The notes under the pieces are model-generated. The model ran no database searches and was not told the DNA's origin. It worked only from the letters and a program-made list of their open reading frames with translations. Shown here piece after piece: positions 1-6,855 of a DNA stretch of 10,516 nt. The translations under genes were made by a program, and so were the position numbers. Numbering within the stretch: position 1 is the first letter of the stretch; each line of letters opens with the position of its first letter. Origin of the DNA: Pseudomonadota bacterium (GTDB taxonomy: Bacteria > Pseudomonadota > Alphaproteobacteria > Acetobacterales > Acetobacteraceae); the NCBI GenBank assembly GCA_021845835.1, contig JAJZVE010000111.1:1-10516 (forward strand), given 5' to 3'.

Positions 1-1
1 G

Positions 2-1063
2 CGGGGCCTCGGCCAGTGCTGGCCCAATCCCGCGGTCGGCTGCGTGGTGGTGAACCAGGGGCGCGTGGTCGGCCGCGCCGTCACCGCCGCCGGCGGGCGC
101 CCGCACGCCGAGCCGCTGGCGCTGGCCATGGCGGGTGCGGCGACGCGCGGGGCGACCGTCTTCGTGACGCTGGAGCCGTGCTGCCACCACGGCCGCACCC
201 CGCCTTGCACCGACGCGCTGATCGCGGCCGGCGTCGCCCGCGTGGTGGTGGCGGCGCGCGACTGCGACCCGCGCGTCAGCGGCGCCGGCGTCGCGCGGCT
301 GCACGAGGCCGGCATCGCGGTTGAGGTCGGCCTGCTCGGCGACGAAGCGGAGGAGCTGAATGCCGGCTTCTTCGCCCGCCTGCGCCTCGGCCGGCCGCTG
401 GTGACGCTGAAGCTCGCGTCCACCCTGGACGGCCGCATCGCCACGCATGGCGGCGAAAGCCGCTGGGTGACCGGCGCCGCCGCGCGGCGGGCGGCGCATG
501 CGCTGCGCGGCCGCAGCGACGCGATCCTGGTCGGCGTCGGCACGGTGCTGACCGACGACCCAGACCTGACCTGCCGCATCGACGGCTTCCGCGCGACGCC
601 GCTGGTGCGCGTGGTCGCCGACAGCCATCTGCGCACGCGCCTGACCGCACGGCTGGTCGCGACCGCGGACGAGACGCCGACCTGGATCCTGTCCCGCCCC
701 GATGCCGACGCCGAGCGGCGGCGCGCCCTGACCGCGACCGGCGTCACCGTGATCGAGGTCGGCGCGGCGGGGGCGGGGGCCGGCCTCGGTGTCGATCTGG
801 CCGAGGGGTTGCGGACGCTGGCGCAGCGCGGCATCACCCGTCTGCTGGTGGAAGGCGGGGCGCAACTGGCAGCGGCGCTGCTGCGTGCCGATCTGGTGGA
901 CCGCGTCGCCTGGTTCCACGCCCCGGCGATCATGGGTGCGGACGGCTGGCCGGCGGCGCAGGCGTTCGGGGTCGCCGATCTGGCCACCATGCCGCGCTTC
1001 GTCCGCACCGCGACGCGGCCGGTCGGCGAGGACGTGCTGACCGAACTGCGACGCGCGGCCTGA
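2..1063 (+). CDS. ribD: Bifunctional riboflavin biosynthesis protein RibD (deaminase/reductase), 5'-partial
   Basis: RibD catalyses two steps of riboflavin synthesis in the cytoplasm: zinc-dependent deamination of the diaminopyrimidine made from GTP, then NADPH-dependent reduction of the ribose side chain. The reading frame is open from base 2. It begins inside the conserved N-terminal WPNPAVGCVVV stretch, so I estimate only 20-25 residues and the start codon are missing. The deaminase domain shows the HAE motif (His codon 104-106, Glu 110-112) and the EPCCHHGRTPPC zinc motif (Cys codons 179-181 and 206-208), followed by DCDPRVSG. The reductase domain starts near base 395 (RPLVTLKLASTLDGR) and carries VGVGTVLTDDPDLTCR and LLVEGGAQL. 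The stop at 1061-1063 lies 12 bp before ribE. It is the first visible gene of the rib-nusB-thiL operon. Any promoter or FMN riboswitch would lie outside the window. Confidence 0.97.
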   Translation, partial: RGLGQCWPNPAVGCVVVNQGRVVGRAVTAAGGRPHAEPLALAMAGAATRGATVFVTLEPCCHHGRTPPCTDALIAAGVARVVVAARDCDPRVSGAGVARLHEAGIAVEVGLLGDEAEELNAGFFARLRLGRPLVTLKLASTLDGRIATHGGESRWVTGAAARRAAHALRGRSDAILVGVGTVLTDDPDLTCRIDGFRATPLVRVVADSHLRTRLTARLVATADETPTWILSRPDADAERRRALTATGVTVIEVGAAGAGAGLGVDLAEGLRTLAQRGITRLLVEGGAQLAAALLRADLVDRVAWFHAPAIMGADGWPAAQAFGVADLATMPRFVRTATRPVGEDVLTELRRAA

Positions 1064-1075
1064 GCAGGAGAGAGC

Positions 1076-1678
1076 ATGTTCACCGGGATCATCACGGCGC
1101 TCGGCACGGTGCGGGAGGTGACGCCGATCGGCAGCGGGCAGGACATGCGCCTGGTCATCGCCGCCGCCGGCTGGACCGACACGCATGCAATCCCGCGCGG
1201 CGCCTCCATCGCCTGTTCCGGCTGCTGCCTGACCGCGGTGGAACTTGGGCCGGACTGGTTTGCCGTCACCGCCTCGGCCGAGACGCTGTCGAAGACCACG
1301 CTCGGCGGCTGGCGGCCCGGCACCCGCGTCAACCTGGAACGCCCGTTGCGCGTCGGCGACGAGCTCGGCGGCCACCTCGTTTCCGGCCACGTCGATGGCG
1401 TGGGCGAGGTGCTGTCGGCGACGCCGGAGCACGGCTCGACCCGCTGGCGCTTCCGCGTGCCGGCGCCGCTCGCCCGCTTCATCGCGCCCAAGGGCAGCGT
1501 CGCGGTCGATGGCGTGTCGCTGACCGTCAACGAGGTCGAGGGCGCCAGCTTCGGCGTCAACATCATTCCCCACACCGCTGCCGTCACCGGCTTCGGCTTG
1601 CTCAGGCCGGGCGACGCGGTGAACATCGAGATCGACACGCTGGCGCGCTACGTCGCGCGGCTGCAGGAGATGCCATGA
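1076..1678 (+). CDS. ribE: Riboflavin synthase alpha chain
   Basis: The enzyme dismutates two molecules of 6,7-dimethyl-8-ribityllumazine into riboflavin and the pyrimidinedione precursor, the last step of the pathway. The 200-residue length is typical. The N-terminus MFTGII is diagnostic, and ATG 1076 is preceded by AGGAG at 1066-1070. Two homologous lumazine-binding barrels are visible. The first covers about residues 1-95 and contains CSGCCLT (48-53 region, the usual Cys before Leu-Thr). The second covers about 96-200 and contains GHLVSGHVDG (99-108) and DGVSLTVNEV (145-154). The tail IEIDTLARYVARL is also typical. The CSGC form of the first barrel differs from the common NGVC but keeps the reactive-site Cys. 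The stop overlaps the next gene in an ATGA junction. The symbol ribE follows usage for alphaproteobacteria; E. coli calls this gene ribC. Confidence 0.97.
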   Translation: MFTGIITALGTVREVTPIGSGQDMRLVIAAAGWTDTHAIPRGASIACSGCCLTAVELGPDWFAVTASAETLSKTTLGGWRPGTRVNLERPLRVGDELGGHLVSGHVDGVGEVLSATPEHGSTRWRFRVPAPLARFIAPKGSVAVDGVSLTVNEVEGASFGVNIIPHTAAVTGFGLLRPGDAVNIEIDTLARYVARLQEMP

Positions 1679-2799
1679 GCAACACCCTGATGACGCGCAG
1701 CCTGCGCGACCACATCACCGCGACCGAGGATCTGGTCGAGGAAGCGCGCAACGGCCGCCCGTTCATCCTGGTCGATGACGAGGACCGCGAGAACGAAGGC
1801 GACCTGGTCATCCCTGCGCAGTTCGCGACGCCGGAGGTGATCGCCTTCATGGCGCGGCAGTGCCGCGGGCTGATCTGCCTCGCGCTGACGCAGCACCGCG
1901 TCGAGCAGCTTGGCCTGCCGCTGATGAGCCAGGCCAACGGCACCCGCCACCAGACCGCTTTCACCGTTTCCATCGAGGCGAAATCCGGTGTTACCACCGG
2001 CATTTCCGCGCATGACCGCGCGCACACCGTCGCCGTCGCGATCAATCCCGAATGCGGGCGCGCGGATATCGTCACGCCGGGCCACGTGTTCCCGCTGGTG
2101 GCGCGCGAAGGCGGCGCGCTGGTGCGCGCCGGGCACACCGAATCGGCGGTGGATTTTGCCCGGCTTGCCGGCCTCAACCCGTCCGCCGTGATCTGCGAGA
2201 TCATGAACGACGACGGCACGATGGCGCGGCTGCCCGAGCTGGTCGCGTTCGCGCAGCGGCACAACTACAGGCTCGGCACCATCGCCGACCTGATCGCGCA
2301 TCGCCGCCGCACCGAACGGCTGGTCCGCCGCGTGCAGGAAGGCACGCTCGCGCACGAGATCGGCGGCGAATGGCGGGTCATGGTGTTTGCCACGACGGTC
2401 GAATACACCGAGCATCTCGTGCTGGTAAAAGGCGATGTCGCCGCCGGCGGGCCGGTGCCGGTGCGCATGCACGCGGTCGATGTGCTGGACGACATCGTCG
2501 CCGGCAAGTCGCAGGCGGCATTGCACGCGGCGATGCGCATCATCGCCGCCGAGGGGCGCGGCGTCGCCGTGCTGCTGCGCGAGAACCGCGCCACCAAGCT
2601 GTCCGAGCGCGTGCGCCTGCTCGCGGCCAGCCCGCGCCCGACCGGGCAGTTGCGCGACTACGGCATCGGCGCGCAGATCCTGCTCGATCTCGGCGTGAAG
2701 GACATGGTGCTGCTGTCCAACACGCAGCGCACCATCGTGGGCCTGGAAGGCTACGGCCTCGACATCGTGGCGCAACGGCGCCTCGACGGCGGCGCATGA
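1675..2799 (+). CDS. ribB: 3,4-dihydroxy-2-butanone 4-phosphate synthase with degenerate GTP cyclohydrolase II-like domain (RibBA/RibBX-like)
   Basis: The N-terminal domain (about residues 10-205) should convert ribulose 5-phosphate to 3,4-dihydroxy-2-butanone 4-phosphate plus formate, the four-carbon substrate of lumazine synthase. It keeps the acidic metal-binding loop DDEDRENEGD (34-43), TPGHVFPL (134-141), RAGHTE (151-156) and CEIMNDDG (174-181). The C-terminal part (about 208-370) resembles GTP cyclohydrolase II at its end (GQLRDYGIGAQIL, 324-336; VGLEGYGL, 355-362). It has no cysteine at all, so the three zinc ligands are gone: VRMHAVDVLDD (263-273) stands where HSECLTGD is expected. 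The LRQEGRGIGL segment is also replaced, by LRENRATKL (301-309). I infer that this domain does not open GTP, as described for RibBX-type proteins. The start ATG 1675 has AGGAG at 1665-1669 and overlaps ribE by 4 bp. Confidence 0.93.
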   Translation: MSNTLMTRSLRDHITATEDLVEEARNGRPFILVDDEDRENEGDLVIPAQFATPEVIAFMARQCRGLICLALTQHRVEQLGLPLMSQANGTRHQTAFTVSIEAKSGVTTGISAHDRAHTVAVAINPECGRADIVTPGHVFPLVAREGGALVRAGHTESAVDFARLAGLNPSAVICEIMNDDGTMARLPELVAFAQRHNYRLGTIADLIAHRRRTERLVRRVQEGTLAHEIGGEWRVMVFATTVEYTEHLVLVKGDVAAGGPVPVRMHAVDVLDDIVAGKSQAALHAAMRIIAAEGRGVAVLLRENRATKLSERVRLLAASPRPTGQLRDYGIGAQILLDLGVKDMVLLSNTQRTIVGLEGYGLDIVAQRRLDGGA

Positions 2800-3278
2800 G
2801 CACGCTCGACGCGCCGCTGCCGGCCGCGCCGCGCATCGAGGGCGCGGCGCCGCACCTGCTGATCGTGCGCGCGCCCTACTACACCGCGGTCGTGGACGGG
2901 TTGCGCGACGGCGCCGAGCGCCTCCTGACGGAAGCAGGCGCCAGCTACGATGTTCTCGACGTGGCCGGCGCACTGGAACTGGCCGCGGCGGTGCGGCTCG
3001 CCTTGCGCGGGCGGCGGCGCTATGACGGGTTCGTGGTACTGGGCTGCGTGGTCAAGGGCGAGACCGACCACTACGAGTTCGTCTGCCGCGAGGCGATGGC
3101 GGGGATCACGATGGTGACGCTGCAATTCGGCCTCTGTCTCGGCAACGGCCTGCTGACCGTGAATGCGGCCGCGCAGGCGGAGGCGCGGTCGGGGCGCGAC
3201 GGTCACAACAAGGGGGCGGAGGCGGCGGCGGCGGCGCTGCGGCAGATCGCGGCGGCGCGCTGGCTGGGGGCGGAGTGA
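2796..3278 (+). CDS. ribH: 6,7-dimethyl-8-ribityllumazine synthase
   Basis: Lumazine synthase condenses dihydroxybutanone phosphate with the ribityl-aminopyrimidine to give 6,7-dimethyl-8-ribityllumazine, the substrate of the riboflavin synthase two genes upstream. The 160-residue protein carries IVRAPYYTAVVDGL (23-36), GALE (58-61, usually preceded by Pro but here by Ala), and GCVVKGETDHYEFVC (83-97) with the catalytic His at 92. LGNGLLTV (115-122) and an NKGAEAA segment (138-144) follow, as in other alphaproteobacterial homologues. The start is ATG 2796, overlapping the previous stop by ATGA. The frame is open far upstream, but that part lies over ribB in another frame and is not coding. 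No strong Shine-Dalgarno is visible, which fits translational coupling. Confidence 0.95.
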   Translation: MSTLDAPLPAAPRIEGAAPHLLIVRAPYYTAVVDGLRDGAERLLTEAGASYDVLDVAGALELAAAVRLALRGRRRYDGFVVLGCVVKGETDHYEFVCREAMAGITMVTLQFGLCLGNGLLTVNAAAQAEARSGRDGHNKGAEAAAAALRQIAAARWLGAE

Positions 3279-3769
3279 TGCCACACCCGGCGCGAGACCG
3301 GCCGCGCCCGCGCACGGCGGCGCGGGTCGCCGCGGTGCAGGCACTGTTCCAGAGCGAACAGGCGCAGACGGGCGCGGAAACGGTGATCGATGAGTTCGTG
3401 CGCCATCGCCTCGGCACGTTGCCGGGCGCGGGTGGGTTCGAGGACGGGCGGGTGCCGGACGCGCACGTACCGCTGTTCGCCGCCATCGTGCGGCTGGTGA
3501 CGCGCGAGCAGGACCGCATCGACGGGCTGATCATGGAGGTGCTGCCGGCGGACTGGCCGCTGGCACGGCTCGATCCGGTGCTGCGCGCACTGCTGCGCGC
3601 CGGTGTCGCCGAGCTGGGCATGGGCGACGGCCCGCCGGCGCGCGTCGTCATCAACGAATACCTGGACGTGGCGCACGGCTTTTTCGACGGCGACGAGCCG
3701 CGCATGGCGAACGGCGTGCTGGACCGGCTGGCACGCCAGTTGCGCCCGGCCGAGTTCCCGCCGGCATGA
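3278..3769 (+). CDS. nusB: Transcription antitermination/termination factor NusB
   Basis: NusB binds boxA RNA together with ribosomal protein S10 and supports antitermination on rRNA operons. The 163-residue protein has the all-helical NusB layout. The N-terminal helix TAARVAAVQALFQSEQ is the family signature (ARxxAxQALxQ). Later come IDGLIMEVLPADWPLARLDPVLRALLRAGVAEL (about 82-114) and VVINEYLDVAHGFFDGDEPRMANGVLDRLAR, matching the conserved INEYxxLA...NGVLD region. The start is either ATG 3278 (TGATG overlap with ribH) or the adjacent GTG 3275, which would give the same 4-bp overlap seen at neighbouring junctions; the two differ by one residue. A location directly after ribH is widespread in bacteria and supports the call. 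Confidence 0.94.
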   Translation: MPHPARDRPRPRTAARVAAVQALFQSEQAQTGAETVIDEFVRHRLGTLPGAGGFEDGRVPDAHVPLFAAIVRLVTREQDRIDGLIMEVLPADWPLARLDPVLRALLRAGVAELGMGDGPPARVVINEYLDVAHGFFDGDEPRMANGVLDRLARQLRPAEFPPA

Positions 3770-4716
3770 TGGCGGACGGCCTGCCGGCCGAATTCTCGCT
3801 GATTGCGCGGCATTTCCGCCCGCTCGCCGGCCCCGGCGCGCTCGACCTGACCGACGACGCGGCGGTGCTCGCTTTGCCGCCGGGGCGCGAACTGGTGATC
3901 GCCGCCGATGCGATGGTGGCCGGCGTGCATTTCCTGCCCGACGACCCGCCCGATCTGGTCGGCCGCAAGCTGCTGCGCACCAATCTCTCCGACCTCGCCG
4001 CGATGGGCGCCGCGCCGCTCGGCTACCTGATGACGGTGTCGGTGCCGCGCGCAACGCCGGATGCCTGGTTCGCAGGCTTTGCCGCCGGGCTGGCGCAGGA
4101 CCAGGCGGAATTCGGCATCGCCCTGCTCGGCGGCGACACCACCTCGACGCCCGGCCCGGTCACGCTGTCGCTTACCATCCTCGGCACCGTCGCGCCCGGC
4201 GAGGCGATCCGGCGCGTCGGCGCGCGGCCGGGCGACCTGCTGTTCGTCACCGGCACGATCGGCGACGGCGCGCTCGGATTGCGGGCGGCGCGCGGCGAGA
4301 TCGCCGACCCGGGCGGATATCTCGTTGATCGCTATCGGCTGCCGCGCCCGCGGCTCGGCGTGGCGCGGCACGGCGTGGTGGCGGCGGCGCTGGATGTATC
4401 GGACGGGCTGGTGCAGGACGTGGGCCATCTGTGCCGGGCCGGCGGCTGCGGCGCCGAGATCGTTGCGCACGACCTGCCGCTGTCGGCGCCGGCGCGGGCG
4501 GCGCTGCCGGGCGCGCTGGTCGCCATCCTGACCGGCGGCGACGACTACGAGCTGGCGATGGCGGTGCGGCCGGAGCAGGCGGCGGCGCTGCGGCAATCGC
4601 CCGTCCCCGTCACCTGCATCGGCCGCTTCGTCGCCGGCCCGCCGCACGTCGCCGTGCGCGGCGCCGATGGTGCGGAGATTGCGCTCGGCGCCGGCGGATG
4701 GAGCCATTTCGGTTAG
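3766..4716 (+). CDS. thiL: Thiamine-monophosphate kinase
   Basis: ThiL phosphorylates thiamine monophosphate to thiamine diphosphate with ATP, the final step to the active cofactor. The 316-residue length matches the family. Visible motifs are LTDDAAVL (28-35), AADAMVAGVHF (46-56), LLRTNLSDLAAMGA (69-82), GGDTTSTPG (122-130), GDLLFVTGTIGDGALGL (156-172), DVSDGL (210-215) and TGGDDYEL (256-263). Together these form the Mg-nucleotide and substrate sites of the PurM/ThiL superfamily. The start is ATG 3766 (ATGA overlap with nusB) or ATG 3769 right after it; only one residue is at stake. It is the last gene of the operon. The stop TAG at 4714-4716 lies 1 bp from the end of the convergent oxidoreductase gene, so there is no room for an intergenic terminator. 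Confidence 0.96.
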   Translation: MMADGLPAEFSLIARHFRPLAGPGALDLTDDAAVLALPPGRELVIAADAMVAGVHFLPDDPPDLVGRKLLRTNLSDLAAMGAAPLGYLMTVSVPRATPDAWFAGFAAGLAQDQAEFGIALLGGDTTSTPGPVTLSLTILGTVAPGEAIRRVGARPGDLLFVTGTIGDGALGLRAARGEIADPGGYLVDRYRLPRPRLGVARHGVVAAALDVSDGLVQDVGHLCRAGGCGAEIVAHDLPLSAPARAALPGALVAILTGGDDYELAMAVRPEQAAALRQSPVPVTCIGRFVAGPPHVAVRGADGAEIALGAGGWSHFG

Positions 4717-4717
4717 G

Positions 4718-5878
4718 CTACCACCAGCGCAGCCGCGCCATCACCGCCCGCCGCCATTCGTAGTGCGGCAGTCCGGCGCGCTCGTCCGCCGTCATCGGCG
4801 GATAGTCGGTGTAGCCGCGCGCGTCGCCGCCGTAATAGATCGCCGGGTCCGCCGGCCGCAGCGCGGCCCCCAGCCGCAGCCGCTGCACCAGGTCGGGATT
4901 GGCGATGAAGGCGCGGCCGAAGCTGATCAGGTCGGCCCGTTTGCTGCGCAGCGCCACCTCGGCGCGGTAGCGGTCGAAGCCGCCATTGGCGATGTAGGGG
5001 CCGTGGAACCGCCGGCGCAGCTTCGACCAACTGAACATCGGCCGCCGCGTGCGCGTCTCGGCGACGTGCAGATAGGCGATGCCGCGCTCCGACAGCGCCG
5101 CCGCCGCCAGGCCGAACAGCCCGGCCGGGTCGCCGTCGTGCATGCCGCCCCAGGGATTGATCGGCGATACCCGCACCCCCACGCGCTCCGCCCCCCACAC
5201 CTCGCTCACCGCCTCCGCGACCTCGATCAGGAAGCGCACGCGGTTGGCCTGCGAGCCGCCATAGGCGTCGCGGCGGCGGTTGCTGCTCTGGCGCAGGAAC
5301 TGGTCGATCAGGAAGCCGTTGCCGGCATGCAGCTCCACCCCGTCGAAGCCGGCGGCCCTGGCCTGCACGGCGGCGTGGCGGAATTGTGCAACCACGTTGC
5401 ATATTTCCGCGGCGGCGAGTTCGTGCGGGGTGGGGAACGGCTTTAGGCCCTCCGGGGTCTCGGCCTCGCCGGGGGCGGGCAGGGCGGAGGGGGCGACCGG
5501 CAGCGCGCCGTACGGCTGCAGCAGCGGATGCGACACCCGGCCGACGTGCCAGAGCTGCGCGAAGATGTGCGCGCCGCGCTGATGCACCGCCTCGGTGGTC
5601 AGGCGCCAGCCGGCTACCTGGGCGTCGCTGTAGATGCCCGGGGTGCCGGGATAGCCCTTGCCCTGCGGCGACACCTGCGCGCCTTCCGTCACCAGCAGGC
5701 CGGCACCGGCGCGCTGGGCGTAGTATTCGGCCTGCAGCGCGTGCGGTGCGTCCGCGGCGCCGGCGCGTCGGCGCGTCATCGGTCCCAGGACAACGCGGTT
5801 GGCCAGCAGGAACGGGCCGAGCGGGACCGGTGACGACACCAGGCTGTCGCCCGGCGCAAGCGGCGAAATCTGGTTCAT
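4718..5878 (-). CDS. Old Yellow Enzyme-family NADH:flavin oxidoreductase / alkene reductase with Tyr-to-Phe active site
   Basis: This is an FMN-dependent TIM-barrel oxidoreductase of the OYE/NemA group. Such enzymes usually use NAD(P)H to reduce activated C=C bonds, nitroesters or nitroaromatics; the substrate here is unknown. The 386 residues show LGPMTRRRAG (31-40, flavin-site Thr 35), YYAQRAGAGLLVTEG (52-66), GIYSDAQVAGW (81-91) and QLWHVGR (108-114). They also show the substrate-binding pair His184/Asn187 in HAGNGFLIDQF, then YGGSQANRVRF (206-216) and FGRAFIANPDL (320-330). The residue that is the proton-donor Tyr196 in yeast OYE1 is Phe189 (codon at 5312-5314 on the complementary strand). 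The start ATG at 5876-5878 has GGGAG about 6 nt upstream. It is divergent from the methyltransferase pair and convergent with thiL. The family call is secure; physiological role and electron donor are not shown. Confidence 0.92.
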   Translation of the reverse strand: MNQISPLAPGDSLVSSPVPLGPFLLANRVVLGPMTRRRAGAADAPHALQAEYYAQRAGAGLLVTEGAQVSPQGKGYPGTPGIYSDAQVAGWRLTTEAVHQRGAHIFAQLWHVGRVSHPLLQPYGALPVAPSALPAPGEAETPEGLKPFPTPHELAAAEICNVVAQFRHAAVQARAAGFDGVELHAGNGFLIDQFLRQSSNRRRDAYGGSQANRVRFLIEVAEAVSEVWGAERVGVRVSPINPWGGMHDGDPAGLFGLAAAALSERGIAYLHVAETRTRRPMFSWSKLRRRFHGPYIANGGFDRYRAEVALRSKRADLISFGRAFIANPDLVQRLRLGAALRPADPAIYYGGDARGYTDYPPMTADERAGLPHYEWRRAVMARLRWW

Positions 5879-5953
5879 GCGGACTCCCGGCGTCGTTGCG
5901 GGCGCAGTCTGCCGTGACGCGGCCGTCAGGCCTCTTCACGTCTGCGCAAGATA

Positions 5954-5995
5954 CGTGCGCCGCCGCCGGGTTCCGCTTGAGCGCGGCGGCGCATG
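5954..5995. repeat. Inverted repeat (13-bp arms) in the OYE/methyltransferase divergent intergenic region
   Basis: The arms are TGCGCCGCCGC (5956-5966) and GCGGCGGCGCA (5983-5993), perfectly complementary over 11 bp. One G-T mismatch and one C-G pair extend them outwards to 5954 and 5995. The loop of 16 nt contains the candidate -35 box (5977-5982) of the first methyltransferase promoter, and the right arm lies in the -35/-10 spacer. This is where an operator would sit, but the low sequence complexity means a chance dyad is possible. Confidence 0.5.
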
Positions 5996-6004
5996 CCCTA
6001 GCCT
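5977..6004 (+). promoter_or_regulatory. Candidate sigma70-type promoter for the first methyltransferase gene
   Basis: TTGAGC at 5977-5982 is followed after 14 nt by CCTAGC (5997-6002). Read as a conventional -10 this is TAGCCT at 5999-6004 with a 16-nt spacer. Transcription would start near 6010, leaving a leader of about 20 nt with GAGAGG (6021-6026) as ribosome binding site before ATG 6032. The same TTG-box/CTA-box spacing recurs at three other places in the window. Confidence 0.45.
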
Positions 6005-6031
6005 CCGCGCCGGCAATGCGGAGAGGTCGGC

Positions 6032-6808
6032 ATGGCGCTGGGCTACGAGCGCGCGTATTTCGTGGCGCGGCAGCACGGCTGGACCGTCTCCGCTGCCGCG
6101 ATCGCGGACCGGATGCTGGCGCTGTTCCCGATCCGCTCGATGGTCGAGGTCGGCTGCGCCACCGGCAATCTGCCGGCCGCGTTCGCCGCGCGCGGCGTGG
6201 CCGACGTGCTCGGCCTGGACGGCCCGAACGTGCCGCGCGACCTGATGTGCCTGCCGCCGGCGCAGGTGCGGGACTGGGATCTCGACCGGCTGGCGCCGCT
6301 GCCGCGGCGCTTCGATCTCGCCTGCGCGCTGGAGGTTGGCGAGCACGTGCCGCCGGCCGCGGCGGGGGATTTCGTGCGCATGCTGACCGCGGCGGCGCCG
6401 GTGGTGCTGTTCGGCGCCGCGATCCCCGGCCAGGGCGGGCCGGGGCATGTCAACGAGCAGCGGCAGTCCTGGTGGGCCGAGCGCTTCGCGCGCGACGGCC
6501 ATGTCGCGGTCGATTGCATCCGGCCGGCGCTGTGGGGCCTGCCGGACATCGAATGGTATTACCGGCAGAACGTGCTGGTCTATTGCCGGCCCGATCTGGT
6601 GCCGGCGGGGCATGCGCCGCTGACCAGCCGGCTCTACCTCGACCTGGTGGACGAGCGGGTGGCGGAGCCGCTGCGGCGCGGGCCGGACAGCATCACCGCG
6701 GCGCTGCGCGCCCTGCGCCGCGACGGGGCGGCGCTGGCGCGGGCGCTGGCGCGGCGCGGCGGCTTCACATCCCGGTCAACCGCGGCGACGCGCGCGCGTG
6801 TGGCTTGA
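6032..6808 (+). CDS. Class I SAM-dependent methyltransferase, paralogue 1 (Methyltransf_23/11-like)
   Basis: The 258-residue protein has a Rossmann-type SAM-binding core. Motif I is VEVGCATG (38-45), where the usual pattern is (V/L)DxGCGxG; motif II is around GLDG (61-64); an EVGEH segment (101-105) follows a strand of the FDLA type. The later block GQGGPGHVNEQRQSWWA (133-149) and the segment with WYYRQNVLVYC (175-185) resemble methyltransferases often annotated near glycan or secondary-metabolism genes. The substrate cannot be inferred from sequence. It is a close paralogue of the next gene: about 58% identity by hand count over some 238 residues, with no gaps after the first few positions. 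ATG 6032 has GAGAGG upstream. The C-terminal tail after residue 240 is not shared with the paralogue. Soluble, with no signal peptide or membrane segment seen. Confidence 0.85.
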   Translation: MALGYERAYFVARQHGWTVSAAAIADRMLALFPIRSMVEVGCATGNLPAAFAARGVADVLGLDGPNVPRDLMCLPPAQVRDWDLDRLAPLPRRFDLACALEVGEHVPPAAAGDFVRMLTAAAPVVLFGAAIPGQGGPGHVNEQRQSWWAERFARDGHVAVDCIRPALWGLPDIEWYYRQNVLVYCRPDLVPAGHAPLTSRLYLDLVDERVAEPLRRGPDSITAALRALRRDGAALARALARRGGFTSRSTAATRARVA

Positions 6809-6832
6809 GCGGCGTCCGGCGCGCGCTACCGT
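6805..6832 (+). promoter_or_regulatory. Candidate sigma70-type promoter for the second methyltransferase gene
   Basis: TTGAGC at 6805-6810 overlaps the stop codon of the first methyltransferase. After 14 nt comes GCTACC (6825-6830), equivalent to a TACCGT -10 at 6827-6832 with a 16-nt spacer. The -35 hexamer and spacing are identical to those before the first paralogue, so the promoter was probably duplicated with the gene. Confidence 0.45.
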
Positions 6833-6855
6833 TGCGGCAGAGCGGGGGACAGGGC

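Noticed and set aside
2052..2795. In-frame upstream extension of lumazine synthase
   Set aside because: The extension lies over ribB in another frame and has no conserved motif. ATG 2796 gives a normal RibH length and an ATGA junction.
1648..2973. 441-codon minus-strand frame opposite ribB
   Set aside because: It is antisense to a gene with clear DHBP synthase motifs, shows no family resemblance, and has a composition typical of noise.
3106..4707. 533-codon open frame on the minus strand opposite ribH, nusB and thiL
   Set aside because: It lies antisense to three well-supported genes, is rich in Arg/Ala/Pro with no recognisable motif, and is typical of spurious long frames in GC-rich DNA.
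4713..5939. 408-codon minus-strand frame overlapping the oxidoreductase gene
   Set aside because: It is a shadow frame with low-complexity Arg/Ala composition; the OYE motifs are all in the 4718-5878 frame.
5386..6855. Long + strand open frame upstream of and continuous with methyltransferase 2
   Set aside because: Only the part from about 6856 has methyltransferase motifs. Upstream it is antisense to the oxidoreductase and out of frame with methyltransferase 1, so it is not a fusion protein.
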